Of a stretch of 64,000 nt of DNA, positions 51,690 to 59,333 are shown one piece after another (the first letter of the stretch is position 1; each line of letters starts with the position of its first letter). The stretch spans positions 1-64,000 of the forward strand of contig MDVS01000033.1 of assembly GCA_001940645.1 (NCBI GenBank), read 5' to 3'. The notes under the pieces are model-generated. The model made no database searches and was not told the origin of the DNA. It worked only from the letters and a program-made list of their open reading frames with translations. Position numbers and translations under genes: made by a program. This DNA comes from Candidatus Heimdallarchaeota archaeon LC_3 (GTDB taxonomy: Archaea > Asgardarchaeota > Heimdallarchaeia > Hodarchaeales > LC-3).

Positions 51690-52088
51690 TCATTTTGGGA
51701 GAGAAATACTCATAATCTTGTATCCTATTATATCATAAACGTCTTTTCCTTTATACTCAGGACCTTTGCTATTTGAATAATATAATGAATATACCACTCC
51801 TTTGATTCCTAAGTTCCCCATACGTAATAAAGTTATGAATGGCCTGTTTATTAATAAAACTATTATTTTTACCAGAAATTTTGGTAGAATAGCACTTACT
51901 TTTAGAAATAATTTTAAATCATTGCGATCAAACGGATCTAGATTTTTTAATGCTGTATCCACTTTGCTAATACATCCACTTTCAGAAAAAGATGGAAATG
52001 GATCATTTTTGGGAATTAAAATATCTCCAATTTTTGATAATCCTTTGATTTCCCTTTTACTTAAAAATTTTGATGAAAATTCGTTCAT
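51690..52088 (-). CDS. Small subunit-like protein (gluconate dehydrogenase subunit 3 type)
   Basis: This 132-residue protein starts at ATG 52088, overlapping the last base of the GMC oxidoreductase stop. It has LSKREIKGLSKIGDILIPKN at the N-terminus, the layout of gluconate-2-dehydrogenase subunit 3 (an L-x-x-I-x-D-x-L-I-P motif), followed by LDPFDRNDLKLFLK and several hydrophobic stretches. Those proteins accompany GMC flavoproteins, often with a Tat signal; none is seen here, so it may act in the cytosol or at the inner membrane. The context strongly supports a partner role for the GMC enzyme. The C-terminus reads GPEYKGKDVYDIIGY. Confidence 0.65.
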   Translation of the reverse strand: MNEFSSKFLSKREIKGLSKIGDILIPKNDPFPSFSESGCISKVDTALKNLDPFDRNDLKLFLKVSAILPKFLVKIIVLLINRPFITLLRMGNLGIKGVVYSLYYSNSKGPEYKGKDVYDIIGYKIMSISLPK

Positions 52089-53530
52089 TATTGGTCCTCC
52101 TTTTTCATTTCTTCTATTGCAATTCTACTTGCTCTGTGAGATAAAGCCATAATTGATAAAGCAGGATTTATTCCAGGAGCAGAAGGAAAAATACTCGAAT
52201 CTGCAATGATAATATTTTCATGGCCGTGAACAGTGAATTTTTCGTTTACCACAGAAGTTTCTGGATTAGTTCCTATAGCACAACCACCCATTAAATGTAA
52301 ACCAAACCAGAATGGTGAAGTATAGATCTCTTTTGCACCTTCAGACTCAAAAATTTTTCTAACAATCATCACTCCCTCTAAACCCCTTTTCTTATCTTCT
52401 TTACTAATTTTCTTACTAATTTTGAGCCTATTTTTTTTATCTAAAGAAATTTTTCCCTTTCCATCATCTCTAATTGCTACTTCAATACAGGCCAAATTTC
52501 GATACTTTTTCATCCATTCCTGATGTTTTTTTCCAAAACCCGAATAAAGGAGAGCAGTTCCAATTGGTTGTGCAAAGACATTTTCTAATTTGTAACCTTT
52601 TTCACGCATTGTTGTATCCTCTGATTTCACTGACTGAAAAGCTCCTTTATGCGAATCAACCAAATCATCAAATACAGCAAAGGTCATGATCTGAGGATGG
52701 CAAAAAAAATTATTACCTAAAGCTGGTAAAGTTTCTTTAAAACCAGATTTAAGTAAAATATGATTTGTTCCCAAAGCACCAGCAGCCAGAACACATTTCT
52801 TAGTTTCAATCTCTTCCTTCTCCCCATTTTTAGTCCCGAATAAATTCACTGATCCACTTAAATGCTCAATTTTGTCAACAGAAAAATCTGTTTTAATTTC
52901 TAATCCTTCTTTTAAAGCCCATGGGATAAATGTGACTAAACCACTCTGTTTGGATTCTCTTGGACATCCACCTAAACAGACAATACAATCATGCCCTTTT
53001 TCTATTCCACAATCTGTTTCTCCACGAGATAAGGGGGCCCAACCTAATTGCTGTTTCTTAAGACCTTCAATAAATATCCTCGCATTCCGATTTCTTTGTT
53101 CCTCAGGGACTTTGACAATTGGTAGTCTTTTTTCAATTTCACGATAATGTTCTTCCATATTTTCAGTAGTAAAAAAATCAACTTTAGAAATACTTTTCCA
53201 GTCATTTAGTGCTATTTCATCAAATCTATCAAGTAAACATTGATTTATAACTGAACCACCACCAAGACACTTACCTCTCAAAAATGCAAATCTGGCATCA
53301 GCGCTCATATCCATTCCACCATTCCAGAATAGCTCAGCATTATATTCCATTTCATTTTTAGGAAAATCTTTTGTTTCATAGGATTTTCCTGCCTCAATAA
53401 GCAAGCATTTAAAGCCAGATTGTGTTAAATAAAAAGAAAAAACTCCTCCAGATGTACCAGAACCTATAATAACAAAATCATACATATTTAATCCATCCGA
53501 ACATTCACAAGAATTTCTTGCCTTCACCAC
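52088..53530 (-). CDS. GMC-family FAD oxidoreductase
   Basis: This protein has 480 residues from the frame's first start (GTG 53530), but ATG 53485, 19 bp after the upstream stop, is likelier because the FAD loop begins there: MYDFVIIGSGTSGGVFSFYL. Other family blocks are ARFAFLRGKCLGGGSVIN, VLAAGALGTNHILLKSGF and WFGLHLMGGCAIGTNP with the catalytic His. The C-terminal block GINPALSIMALSHRAS has the second active residue (Asn). Cysteines in CIVCLGGCPRESKQSG may form a metal or Fe-S site, unusual for simple GMC enzymes. It oxidises an alcohol, sterol or sugar; substrate unknown. It follows a PLP-dependent gene and precedes a small subunit gene. Confidence 0.88.
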   Translation of the reverse strand: MVKARNSCECSDGLNMYDFVIIGSGTSGGVFSFYLTQSGFKCLLIEAGKSYETKDFPKNEMEYNAELFWNGGMDMSADARFAFLRGKCLGGGSVINQCLLDRFDEIALNDWKSISKVDFFTTENMEEHYREIEKRLPIVKVPEEQRNRNARIFIEGLKKQQLGWAPLSRGETDCGIEKGHDCIVCLGGCPRESKQSGLVTFIPWALKEGLEIKTDFSVDKIEHLSGSVNLFGTKNGEKEEIETKKCVLAAGALGTNHILLKSGFKETLPALGNNFFCHPQIMTFAVFDDLVDSHKGAFQSVKSEDTTMREKGYKLENVFAQPIGTALLYSGFGKKHQEWMKKYRNLACIEVAIRDDGKGKISLDKKNRLKISKKISKEDKKRGLEGVMIVRKIFESEGAKEIYTSPFWFGLHLMGGCAIGTNPETSVVNEKFTVHGHENIIIADSSIFPSAPGINPALSIMALSHRASRIAIEEMKKEDQ

Positions 53531-54707
53531 GATAAGTGGGAAAACGATTTATAATTTTTCCCTCTGATATGAGCAGTATTTCGTTAAAATGTTCACATAA
53601 TTCCCCTGCTTTACTATGTCTCATAAAAATAGGATCTCCTATTTGCAAATTATACTGCTTTTTCTTGTAAATTATCGGTGTCTGTACCTCTCCTGCAGCC
53701 TCATTTTTTACAAGTTTACATCCTTCTGGTAAATATGGTTTGGGAATTTTATCGATCCCCATTGATCCTGAAGCAACATAACCACCTCCATGACAGGTAT
53801 AAATATTTGGAGCTGGCTTTCGAGTGATTTCAAGAGCAAAACTTAATGCAGGTTGGTGCTTAAATGAATCATAATAGTCAAATAATACTGGTGAAAAAAA
53901 ACCGGATCCCACAGTGACTTCAGTAACAATTTTTTCTCCTGATGTTGATTCAATGCTACCAGTTCCTCCTCCATTAACAAATCTTAGACTATACCCTTGT
54001 TCTTTGAGGGAAGATACAATTTTTTTTCTCCGGTTTCTTAATTCTTTTATAGATCTCTTTTTGAGGAATCTTATGACCCTGTTAATAACAAAATTTTTCG
54101 CAGGACTACGATCTGCTATTCCAGCAATCTGAGCTTCATACCCCATGACTCCATCTAATTTAACATTTGAATATTGATCAATTAGGTTAGCAAGGGAGAT
54201 AACTTGTCCTGATGTTGTAATAGAAGAACGATAGACACCAAAATGCAGATTTAAGTGCTTAGATGACATATCAATATCTATACAAAGAGGAATAATTAAA
54301 TTTTGTTCTTGAGCAATCAAATTAGCTCTTTTAATATGTTCAGATGAATCTACCATCAACGTGATTTCTCCTCCCTCGCGAATTTGATCCGAAATCATAA
54401 TTATTTCCTTGTTATTCCAGATCGGGTATGCAACTAAAATGTCCTTAAAACCCTTTTTACTTAAATATACCGCTTCTTCTGCTTTATAAGACAGGATCCC
54501 TTGAAATTTTGAATTCGATTGAAAAATTTTTTCAAGAAGGAAGGGCACACGAATCGATTTCGAAGCTACACGAATGGTTTTATCATAAGAAGACATTCTA
54601 TTCATTATACCAATGATATTTTCATTAAATTTTTCTAAATCAACAAAAGCACAAGGAAATAACTCATTTTTTAATATATCACGGTAATAATTATATAAAT
54701 CATTCAT
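53505..54707 (-). CDS. PLP fold-III enzyme (D-threonine aldolase / amino-acid deaminase-like)
   Basis: This 400-residue protein is a fold-type III PLP enzyme. The PLP lysine is Lys50 in KTIRVASKSIRVPFLL, FVNGGGTGSIES matches the phosphate loop, and SALEI, YTCHGGGYVASGSMG and GDPIFMRHSKAGELCEHFNE form the C-terminal beta domain. The His364 and Cys371/His373 cluster resembles the metal site of D-threonine aldolase/D-serine dehydratase. COG3616-type amino-acid deaminase/aldolases share it. It is the first gene of a tight operon with the GMC flavoprotein (26-bp overlap or 19-bp gap) and the small subunit. A pathway that links amino-acid cleavage to alcohol oxidation is possible, but unproven. Confidence 0.85.
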   Translation of the reverse strand: MNDLYNYYRDILKNELFPCAFVDLEKFNENIIGIMNRMSSYDKTIRVASKSIRVPFLLEKIFQSNSKFQGILSYKAEEAVYLSKKGFKDILVAYPIWNNKEIIMISDQIREGGEITLMVDSSEHIKRANLIAQEQNLIIPLCIDIDMSSKHLNLHFGVYRSSITTSGQVISLANLIDQYSNVKLDGVMGYEAQIAGIADRSPAKNFVINRVIRFLKKRSIKELRNRRKKIVSSLKEQGYSLRFVNGGGTGSIESTSGEKIVTEVTVGSGFFSPVLFDYYDSFKHQPALSFALEITRKPAPNIYTCHGGGYVASGSMGIDKIPKPYLPEGCKLVKNEAAGEVQTPIIYKKKQYNLQIGDPIFMRHSKAGELCEHFNEILLISEGKIINRFPTYRGEGKKFL

Positions 54708-55030
54708 AGCAATTATCTCAAATCAAAATTCTAAGTTGAATATTAACAAATTTTAAAACTACTTCAGAAATATAATTCTTTCTTTTGATAAATAGGAATG
54801 TTCTAATTTCTCTTGATATTACTTGTTGATTTAAGAAATAATTTAAGCTAACATGATTATTTCCTTCAACTAATTAGGATGGAAAATATCTCTTTATCGT
54901 TTTTACTCTTCAATGCAAGTAAATCTCAATTTCAATGCAAGAAGAGGAAATTATTTAATTATCTAAACATTGGAAATCATAATTTGTAGTGGATAAATTT
55001 TGGAACCAAATTCTATTGAATGAAAATGCT
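54708..55030. other. Intergenic region, no gene seen
   Basis: This is a 323-bp AT-rich spacer between the PLP-GMC operon and the secreted-protein gene, both minus strand. I see no protein-like frame or RNA. The operon promoter should be within the first 60 bp, downstream of position 54708. Confidence 0.4.
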
Positions 55031-57028
55031 TCATGTTAATTTTTTCTCTAAAGCTATAATTACTATTACACTAAGAATCATTACAAATAAAGTCCCAAAA
55101 AGAGCAAAAAATCGAAACCAGTCTTCCGTGGCGTGAGTAATTTCAACTGAGATGGTAGCAACACCCTCTCCTGCAATAGCTTCCAAAGTAACTAATAAAT
55201 ATTCAGTTGCAACTTTTTCATAGCCTCGAAATCCGATTTGGCTAACTGTCAGAATAATATTATTACCATTTTGACGAGCCGTTACATAATCTAAAATAGC
55301 TTGGGAGGACTGCGAATAATTAAGTGCCATTCTGTCAACACCGGTGGTAAACGCGTGAATTGTTGCAGTGACGCGTAAATCATTGGTTGAGTCTATCCTC
55401 ACAATTAGTTTTTGTCCTTGAAAATTGTTCACCTGTAATAACACAGAAGAATATGTCTTCAAAGTTGGAGTGGAATTTAAATTTCCACGAAAGAGATCAA
55501 CACGTGTTGGTAGATTGAAATCTGTCATAATTTCAGTTACAAATAACCAAGCAAACTCTAATACTGTTGAATTTTCTACAGTGGAATTATCACGGGTGAT
55601 TTGTACTACATAGCGTCCAGTATTCGGCAAGATTTGATTTGTAATCTCTAACTTGGTTCCATTGCGAGAAAAATCAGCTACAGAGTCGAGTAACACGCTT
55701 TTATTGTGGTTAAATAAGAAAAGATTCCAACCTTCTTGAGAATCCATTGGTAAATCTAATAAAAAGGCATAAGTTCTAGTTTTTTCCAATAAAAATTTAA
55801 TATCACGGGTTTCTCCGGCCCTCATATTAATCCATAAAGGTAGACCAGGGGGTCTGATGGTATCTAAGCTATAATAACTAGTCTGTTGAATGGTTAAAGT
55901 AACATTTCCCTGACCTGTTATCGCTTGAACAAAGACAATTAAGCCAAAACCGTCCAAAGATGGTTCTTGATTGGATATTAGATGAGTACCTGTAAGTAAC
56001 TGACCTTCTTCCTCAGCTCGGTAGATTTCTCCAATGTTTTGATCTTTTGCAAGGGGAACATATTGATCTAAATCAATAAGATCAAAAAGGGATTGAATTC
56101 TAAGTTCAATTTGGAGTGCCACAGATGAGATGGCATTAATGCTAAAATTTTGGTCTAAGTATATTTCTGGCACTATTAAATATACCCTAAAATCGGATTG
56201 CGCTGAAATCTCCAATCCAGTTGCATTTAAATTGATTGAACGGCTGGAAAAATTCATCTTAGATGAAGACTCAGCAGTCCATAGTTCAAAAATTAATATT
56301 TTTGCCTCAGCAGCCGCAGTTGAGTAACGGAAATCATTTTCAATAAGTATCTGGTAAATTCCTGTTTGATTGGGGGAAAAACTGAAATGATCAGATTTTC
56401 CAGGAAAATGAGCAAGGGAATGAGGAGAATTTTCTAATTGTGTCCGTGAAATCGGATCTGACTGGTTCAAAAAGGCATACACGGTCAAATCTACATTTTT
56501 ATCTAAATAATCTCCATACAGATACACAGAATAGGTGCTTGTATTCGAGAGGTCAATAAAAAATGACATATTGTTGCCAATCTCTAAATTTCGAATTGGA
56601 TAGGGAATACCAGTCAAGATTAGATTGTCATCAAAAGGTAGATTATTCAGTATTTGAATCGGTTGCGCAAGAAGGGAGGATTCAACATTTTTCCCATCAA
56701 AGACCAATAGCTTTAGAAAATAGCGTCCATCTTGGACAGTCGTTGTATCCCAGAGAAAAGACAATTGAGTATAATTTTCGATTAAAGGAACCCAAATCCA
56801 GGCGTCTAAAGCAGAGTACCACAAAGAAAATGTAAGATTGTCAAAATCGGGATCAAATGCTGACCATTTAATTTCCTGTAAACCGCTGAGTGTTTCACCT
56901 CCTTGGGGACTGAGAAGATAAATTGAGGGAGGTGTATTCGCATTAACATGGGTAATGGTTATCGATGGAAGAAAAATTAGTCCTGATCCAATCAATAGAA
57001 ATAATAAAATTGATATTAACGGTTTCAG
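55031..57028 (-). CDS. Secreted Ig-like/PPC-type protein anchored at the C-terminus (probable CTG start)
   Basis: This 665-residue protein has a signal peptide (KPLISILLFLLIGSGLIF, then THVNANTP as the likely cleavage region). Strand-rich domains of the kind seen in pre-peptidase and cell-surface proteins follow, then a C-terminal membrane helix (FFALFGTLFVMILSVIVIIAL) with a basic end. The first standard start, TTG 56995, would lose the basic N-terminus of the signal. The frame upstream reads into CTG 57028, 7 nt after a perfect GGAGGG, and CTG overlaps the permease's TGA (CTGA). Domain 1 has PSIYLLSPQGGETLSGLQEI and FSLWYSALDAWIWVPLIENY, like fibronectin/Ig-type repeats. It is the last gene of an ABC-2 operon. 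Confidence 0.75.
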   Translation of the reverse strand: MKPLISILLFLLIGSGLIFLPSITITHVNANTPPSIYLLSPQGGETLSGLQEIKWSAFDPDFDNLTFSLWYSALDAWIWVPLIENYTQLSFLWDTTTVQDGRYFLKLLVFDGKNVESSLLAQPIQILNNLPFDDNLILTGIPYPIRNLEIGNNMSFFIDLSNTSTYSVYLYGDYLDKNVDLTVYAFLNQSDPISRTQLENSPHSLAHFPGKSDHFSFSPNQTGIYQILIENDFRYSTAAAEAKILIFELWTAESSSKMNFSSRSINLNATGLEISAQSDFRVYLIVPEIYLDQNFSINAISSVALQIELRIQSLFDLIDLDQYVPLAKDQNIGEIYRAEEEGQLLTGTHLISNQEPSLDGFGLIVFVQAITGQGNVTLTIQQTSYYSLDTIRPPGLPLWINMRAGETRDIKFLLEKTRTYAFLLDLPMDSQEGWNLFLFNHNKSVLLDSVADFSRNGTKLEITNQILPNTGRYVVQITRDNSTVENSTVLEFAWLFVTEIMTDFNLPTRVDLFRGNLNSTPTLKTYSSVLLQVNNFQGQKLIVRIDSTNDLRVTATIHAFTTGVDRMALNYSQSSQAILDYVTARQNGNNIILTVSQIGFRGYEKVATEYLLVTLEAIAGEGVATISVEITHATEDWFRFFALFGTLFVMILSVIVIIALEKKLT

Positions 57029-57903
57029 CTGAATTCCCTCCTGTATAACGCTAATAAACTCAAATTAAATGTCGTGATAAGTATTGAAATGATTATTACT
57101 ATTATTAATATGGGATCCGAGGATTGGTATAGATTTATAACAGATAAAGCTTCAAGAGGTAAAAATTCCTCAACGATTACGCCCAACTGATAAGAGAATC
57201 GAAAGTCCGGATTATTAAAAAAGAATAGATCGTTGCCAATAAATACAACAAGAGCAGCAAGAACCCCATAGACACTTCTAGAGAATAGCAGAGAAAATAG
57301 AACAGTGACAACAACAACTGTTCCAAATCCCAGAAAAGCGACCAGAATGATCGGAAACCATGTTAAGAACAGATGAGAAATAAAAGTTTCTAACGACCAA
57401 GCAAATTTAAAATGGAAATCGATCAAATGTAAAAGGATAGTGAGGGAGTATAGGGAAAATATCGGGACAAAAATACTGAGAATTTTTCCTATAAGAATAT
57501 CAGAGCGATTGATTGGCTTTATAATAAGAAGTTGTAAGGTGTTTTCCTCAATTTCTTTGGCTATGAGCTCCGAACTTATGATAATTAATAGAATAAGTGA
57601 AAAAAAAGACAAAAAATCAAAATTAGCAATGCCAAAGTAATTGAGCATTCGATTTATGGTAAGAAATCTTTCTACATCTTGATTTTGGATGGTTTGAGGA
57701 AGTAACCACATAGTAAGGAATGGAATCAGAAATATGATCAAAATAATACGAATTTTCCACGACTTTTTAAGGCTTGATTCAAATTCATGCTGGAAGATCA
57801 AAAAAATTATTCGAAATCGAGATGTAATTATATTTAAAGCATTTCTAAGTGACCACCGTTTAATAGTTGTGGATGTGCCTGTTATCGTTTGTAATTCATT
57901 CAA
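57025..57903 (-). CDS. ABC-2 type permease (NosY-like)
   Basis: This 292-residue protein has a long cytoplasmic start (RWSLRNALNIITSRFRIIFL), then about six hydrophobic helices with IIISSELIAKEIEENTLQLL, IIKPINRSDILIGKILSIFV and the closing LSLLALYRREFS; this resembles NosY/ABC-2 permeases. A loop before the last helices (SYQLGVIVEEFLPLEALSVI) is typical of this group. It starts 4 bp inside the ATPase stop (ATGA overlap at 57900-57903) and its own stop overlaps the CTG of the secreted-protein gene, so the three are one translationally coupled operon. Confidence 0.85.
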   Translation of the reverse strand: MNELQTITGTSTTIKRWSLRNALNIITSRFRIIFLIFQHEFESSLKKSWKIRIILIIFLIPFLTMWLLPQTIQNQDVERFLTINRMLNYFGIANFDFLSFFSLILLIIISSELIAKEIEENTLQLLIIKPINRSDILIGKILSIFVPIFSLYSLTILLHLIDFHFKFAWSLETFISHLFLTWFPIILVAFLGFGTVVVVTVLFSLLFSRSVYGVLAALVVFIGNDLFFFNNPDFRFSYQLGVIVEEFLPLEALSVINLYQSSDPILIIVIIISILITTFNLSLLALYRREFS

Positions 57904-58856
57904 TTTCTCATATCCACCTTACTTTGGAGTGCCTGTAAAAAGGCACGTTCAATAGGAGCTTGCGCAGTTTTAAGAGAAATTATTTTTGCATTTTGTTGCT
58001 TTAATAGATCTGGGAGCTCGATTTGAAATTGTTCTTCTTGGTCTGTTTTTAATATAAGTCTAATTTCAGAATCATTTAGAAGAATAATCTCGTCAACATA
58101 TGGTTTGGCTTCTAGAGCTTGATAAATCGCTTTCGCAGGTGAGACTGCTAGCAGAAGTTCTATATTGGAGAGTTGCAGACCTAAGGTTTTTATTTCCCCC
58201 TCCATGACTAAAGATCCTTGATTTATAATCGCGAAATGATCAGCTAGACGTTCAACCTCAGGCAATATATGGCTTGAAATGACAACCGTTTTCTCTTTAT
58301 TGCTCTCTTTTACCATTTTTTTTAACTGATTAAATAATTGGAAACGGGAGAGGGGATCTAAATTAGCAGAGGGCTCATCTAGAATCAGTAAATCGGGATC
58401 GTGAATCAAAGCTGCCGCTAACCCTAATCGTTGCTTTTGACCGGCACTCAGTTTATCTGCATCATGATATGCCATTCTCCCTAGATCTACAAAGTCTAAT
58501 GTTTCGAGAATTCTATGTTGAATAAAATTTTTCGATATTCCATGAAGACGACCCATATATTGTAAAAAGGAATACGCAGTCATTCCTGCATACGCAGCCG
58601 GGTGTTCTGGTAAATAGCCAATTCGATGAAAAATCTTGCGGTGTTGGCGGGCCTCTTGTCCAAATATTTTGATGGTTCCTGAAGAGGATTTGATTAGACC
58701 TGTTATCATTTTAATAGTTGTCGATTTTCCAGCACCATTCGGTCCTAAAAAACCAAATATTCCTCCTTGAGGAATTTTCAGGTTTAACCGATGAACGACA
58801 TTGAGTTCACCATAAAATTTGGTCAGTTCATGTGTTTCAATAACATAATCTGTCAA
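57900..58856 (-). CDS. ABC transporter ATP-binding protein (NosF-like)
   Basis: This 318-residue ATPase has Walker A GPNGAGKS near residue 38, GYLPEHPAAYAGMTAYSF as Q-loop region, signature LSAGQKQRLGLAAALI and Walker B LLILDEPSANLDPLS. The H-loop is VVISSHILPEVERLADH. The C-terminal 90 residues after the ATPase core (VDEIILLNDSEIRLILK) resemble the regulatory extension of ABC-2 export ATPases. It is the first gene of the three-gene operon with the NosY-like permease and the secreted Ig-like protein. The region seems less AT-rich than its surroundings by eye. Confidence 0.92.
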   Translation of the reverse strand: MTDYVIETHELTKFYGELNVVHRLNLKIPQGGIFGFLGPNGAGKSTTIKMITGLIKSSSGTIKIFGQEARQHRKIFHRIGYLPEHPAAYAGMTAYSFLQYMGRLHGISKNFIQHRILETLDFVDLGRMAYHDADKLSAGQKQRLGLAAALIHDPDLLILDEPSANLDPLSRFQLFNQLKKMVKESNKEKTVVISSHILPEVERLADHFAIINQGSLVMEGEIKTLGLQLSNIELLLAVSPAKAIYQALEAKPYVDEIILLNDSEIRLILKTDQEEQFQIELPDLLKQQNAKIISLKTAQAPIERAFLQALQSKVDMRN

Positions 58857-59333
58857 GATAAATATTTGTTAAGTGTTGAACTAAAAAATTTTTCTAAGCA
58901 AGTCAAAGTTTTGCTTTTTACCGCAAATGTCAGGAATTTTTTTATCAGCTCTACTATTAATTCCGTTTCAATAAGAAAAAAACAATTTTTATTTCCAATT
59001 CCTTTAGCAATTTTCTCTATCCAATGATTAGTATTTTCAAAAGTGATTAACTAAGTGATATCAAACTAATATTACTCCATGAACTCCCTTATAATAAAGA
59101 GGGCGAGATCGTTTAACTCTCAACAATTATAATTGTAGGTTTGCCTGATAAGTTTTTTAGAAATTAGTAAAGAATTGGGTTTTATTCCACGGTATTTTTA
59201 TTGCAAATTTTGGGTTTATGAGAATTTTAAAAAGTATTTTTTTTTTATATGTTCACTGGTATTTTTAAGAATGATATCCCTCTTAATTATATTTCGCGTT
59301 TTATAGTCAATTTAACAACGAGCTGTCAAAAAT
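58857..59333. other. Divergent promoter region, no gene seen
   Basis: This 477-bp gap lies between the divergent ABC operon and the MMPL gene. I find no protein-like frame or RNA here. A T/A-rich block around 59237-59255 (TATTTTTTTTTTATATG) could be the promoter of the MMPL gene. Confidence 0.4.
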
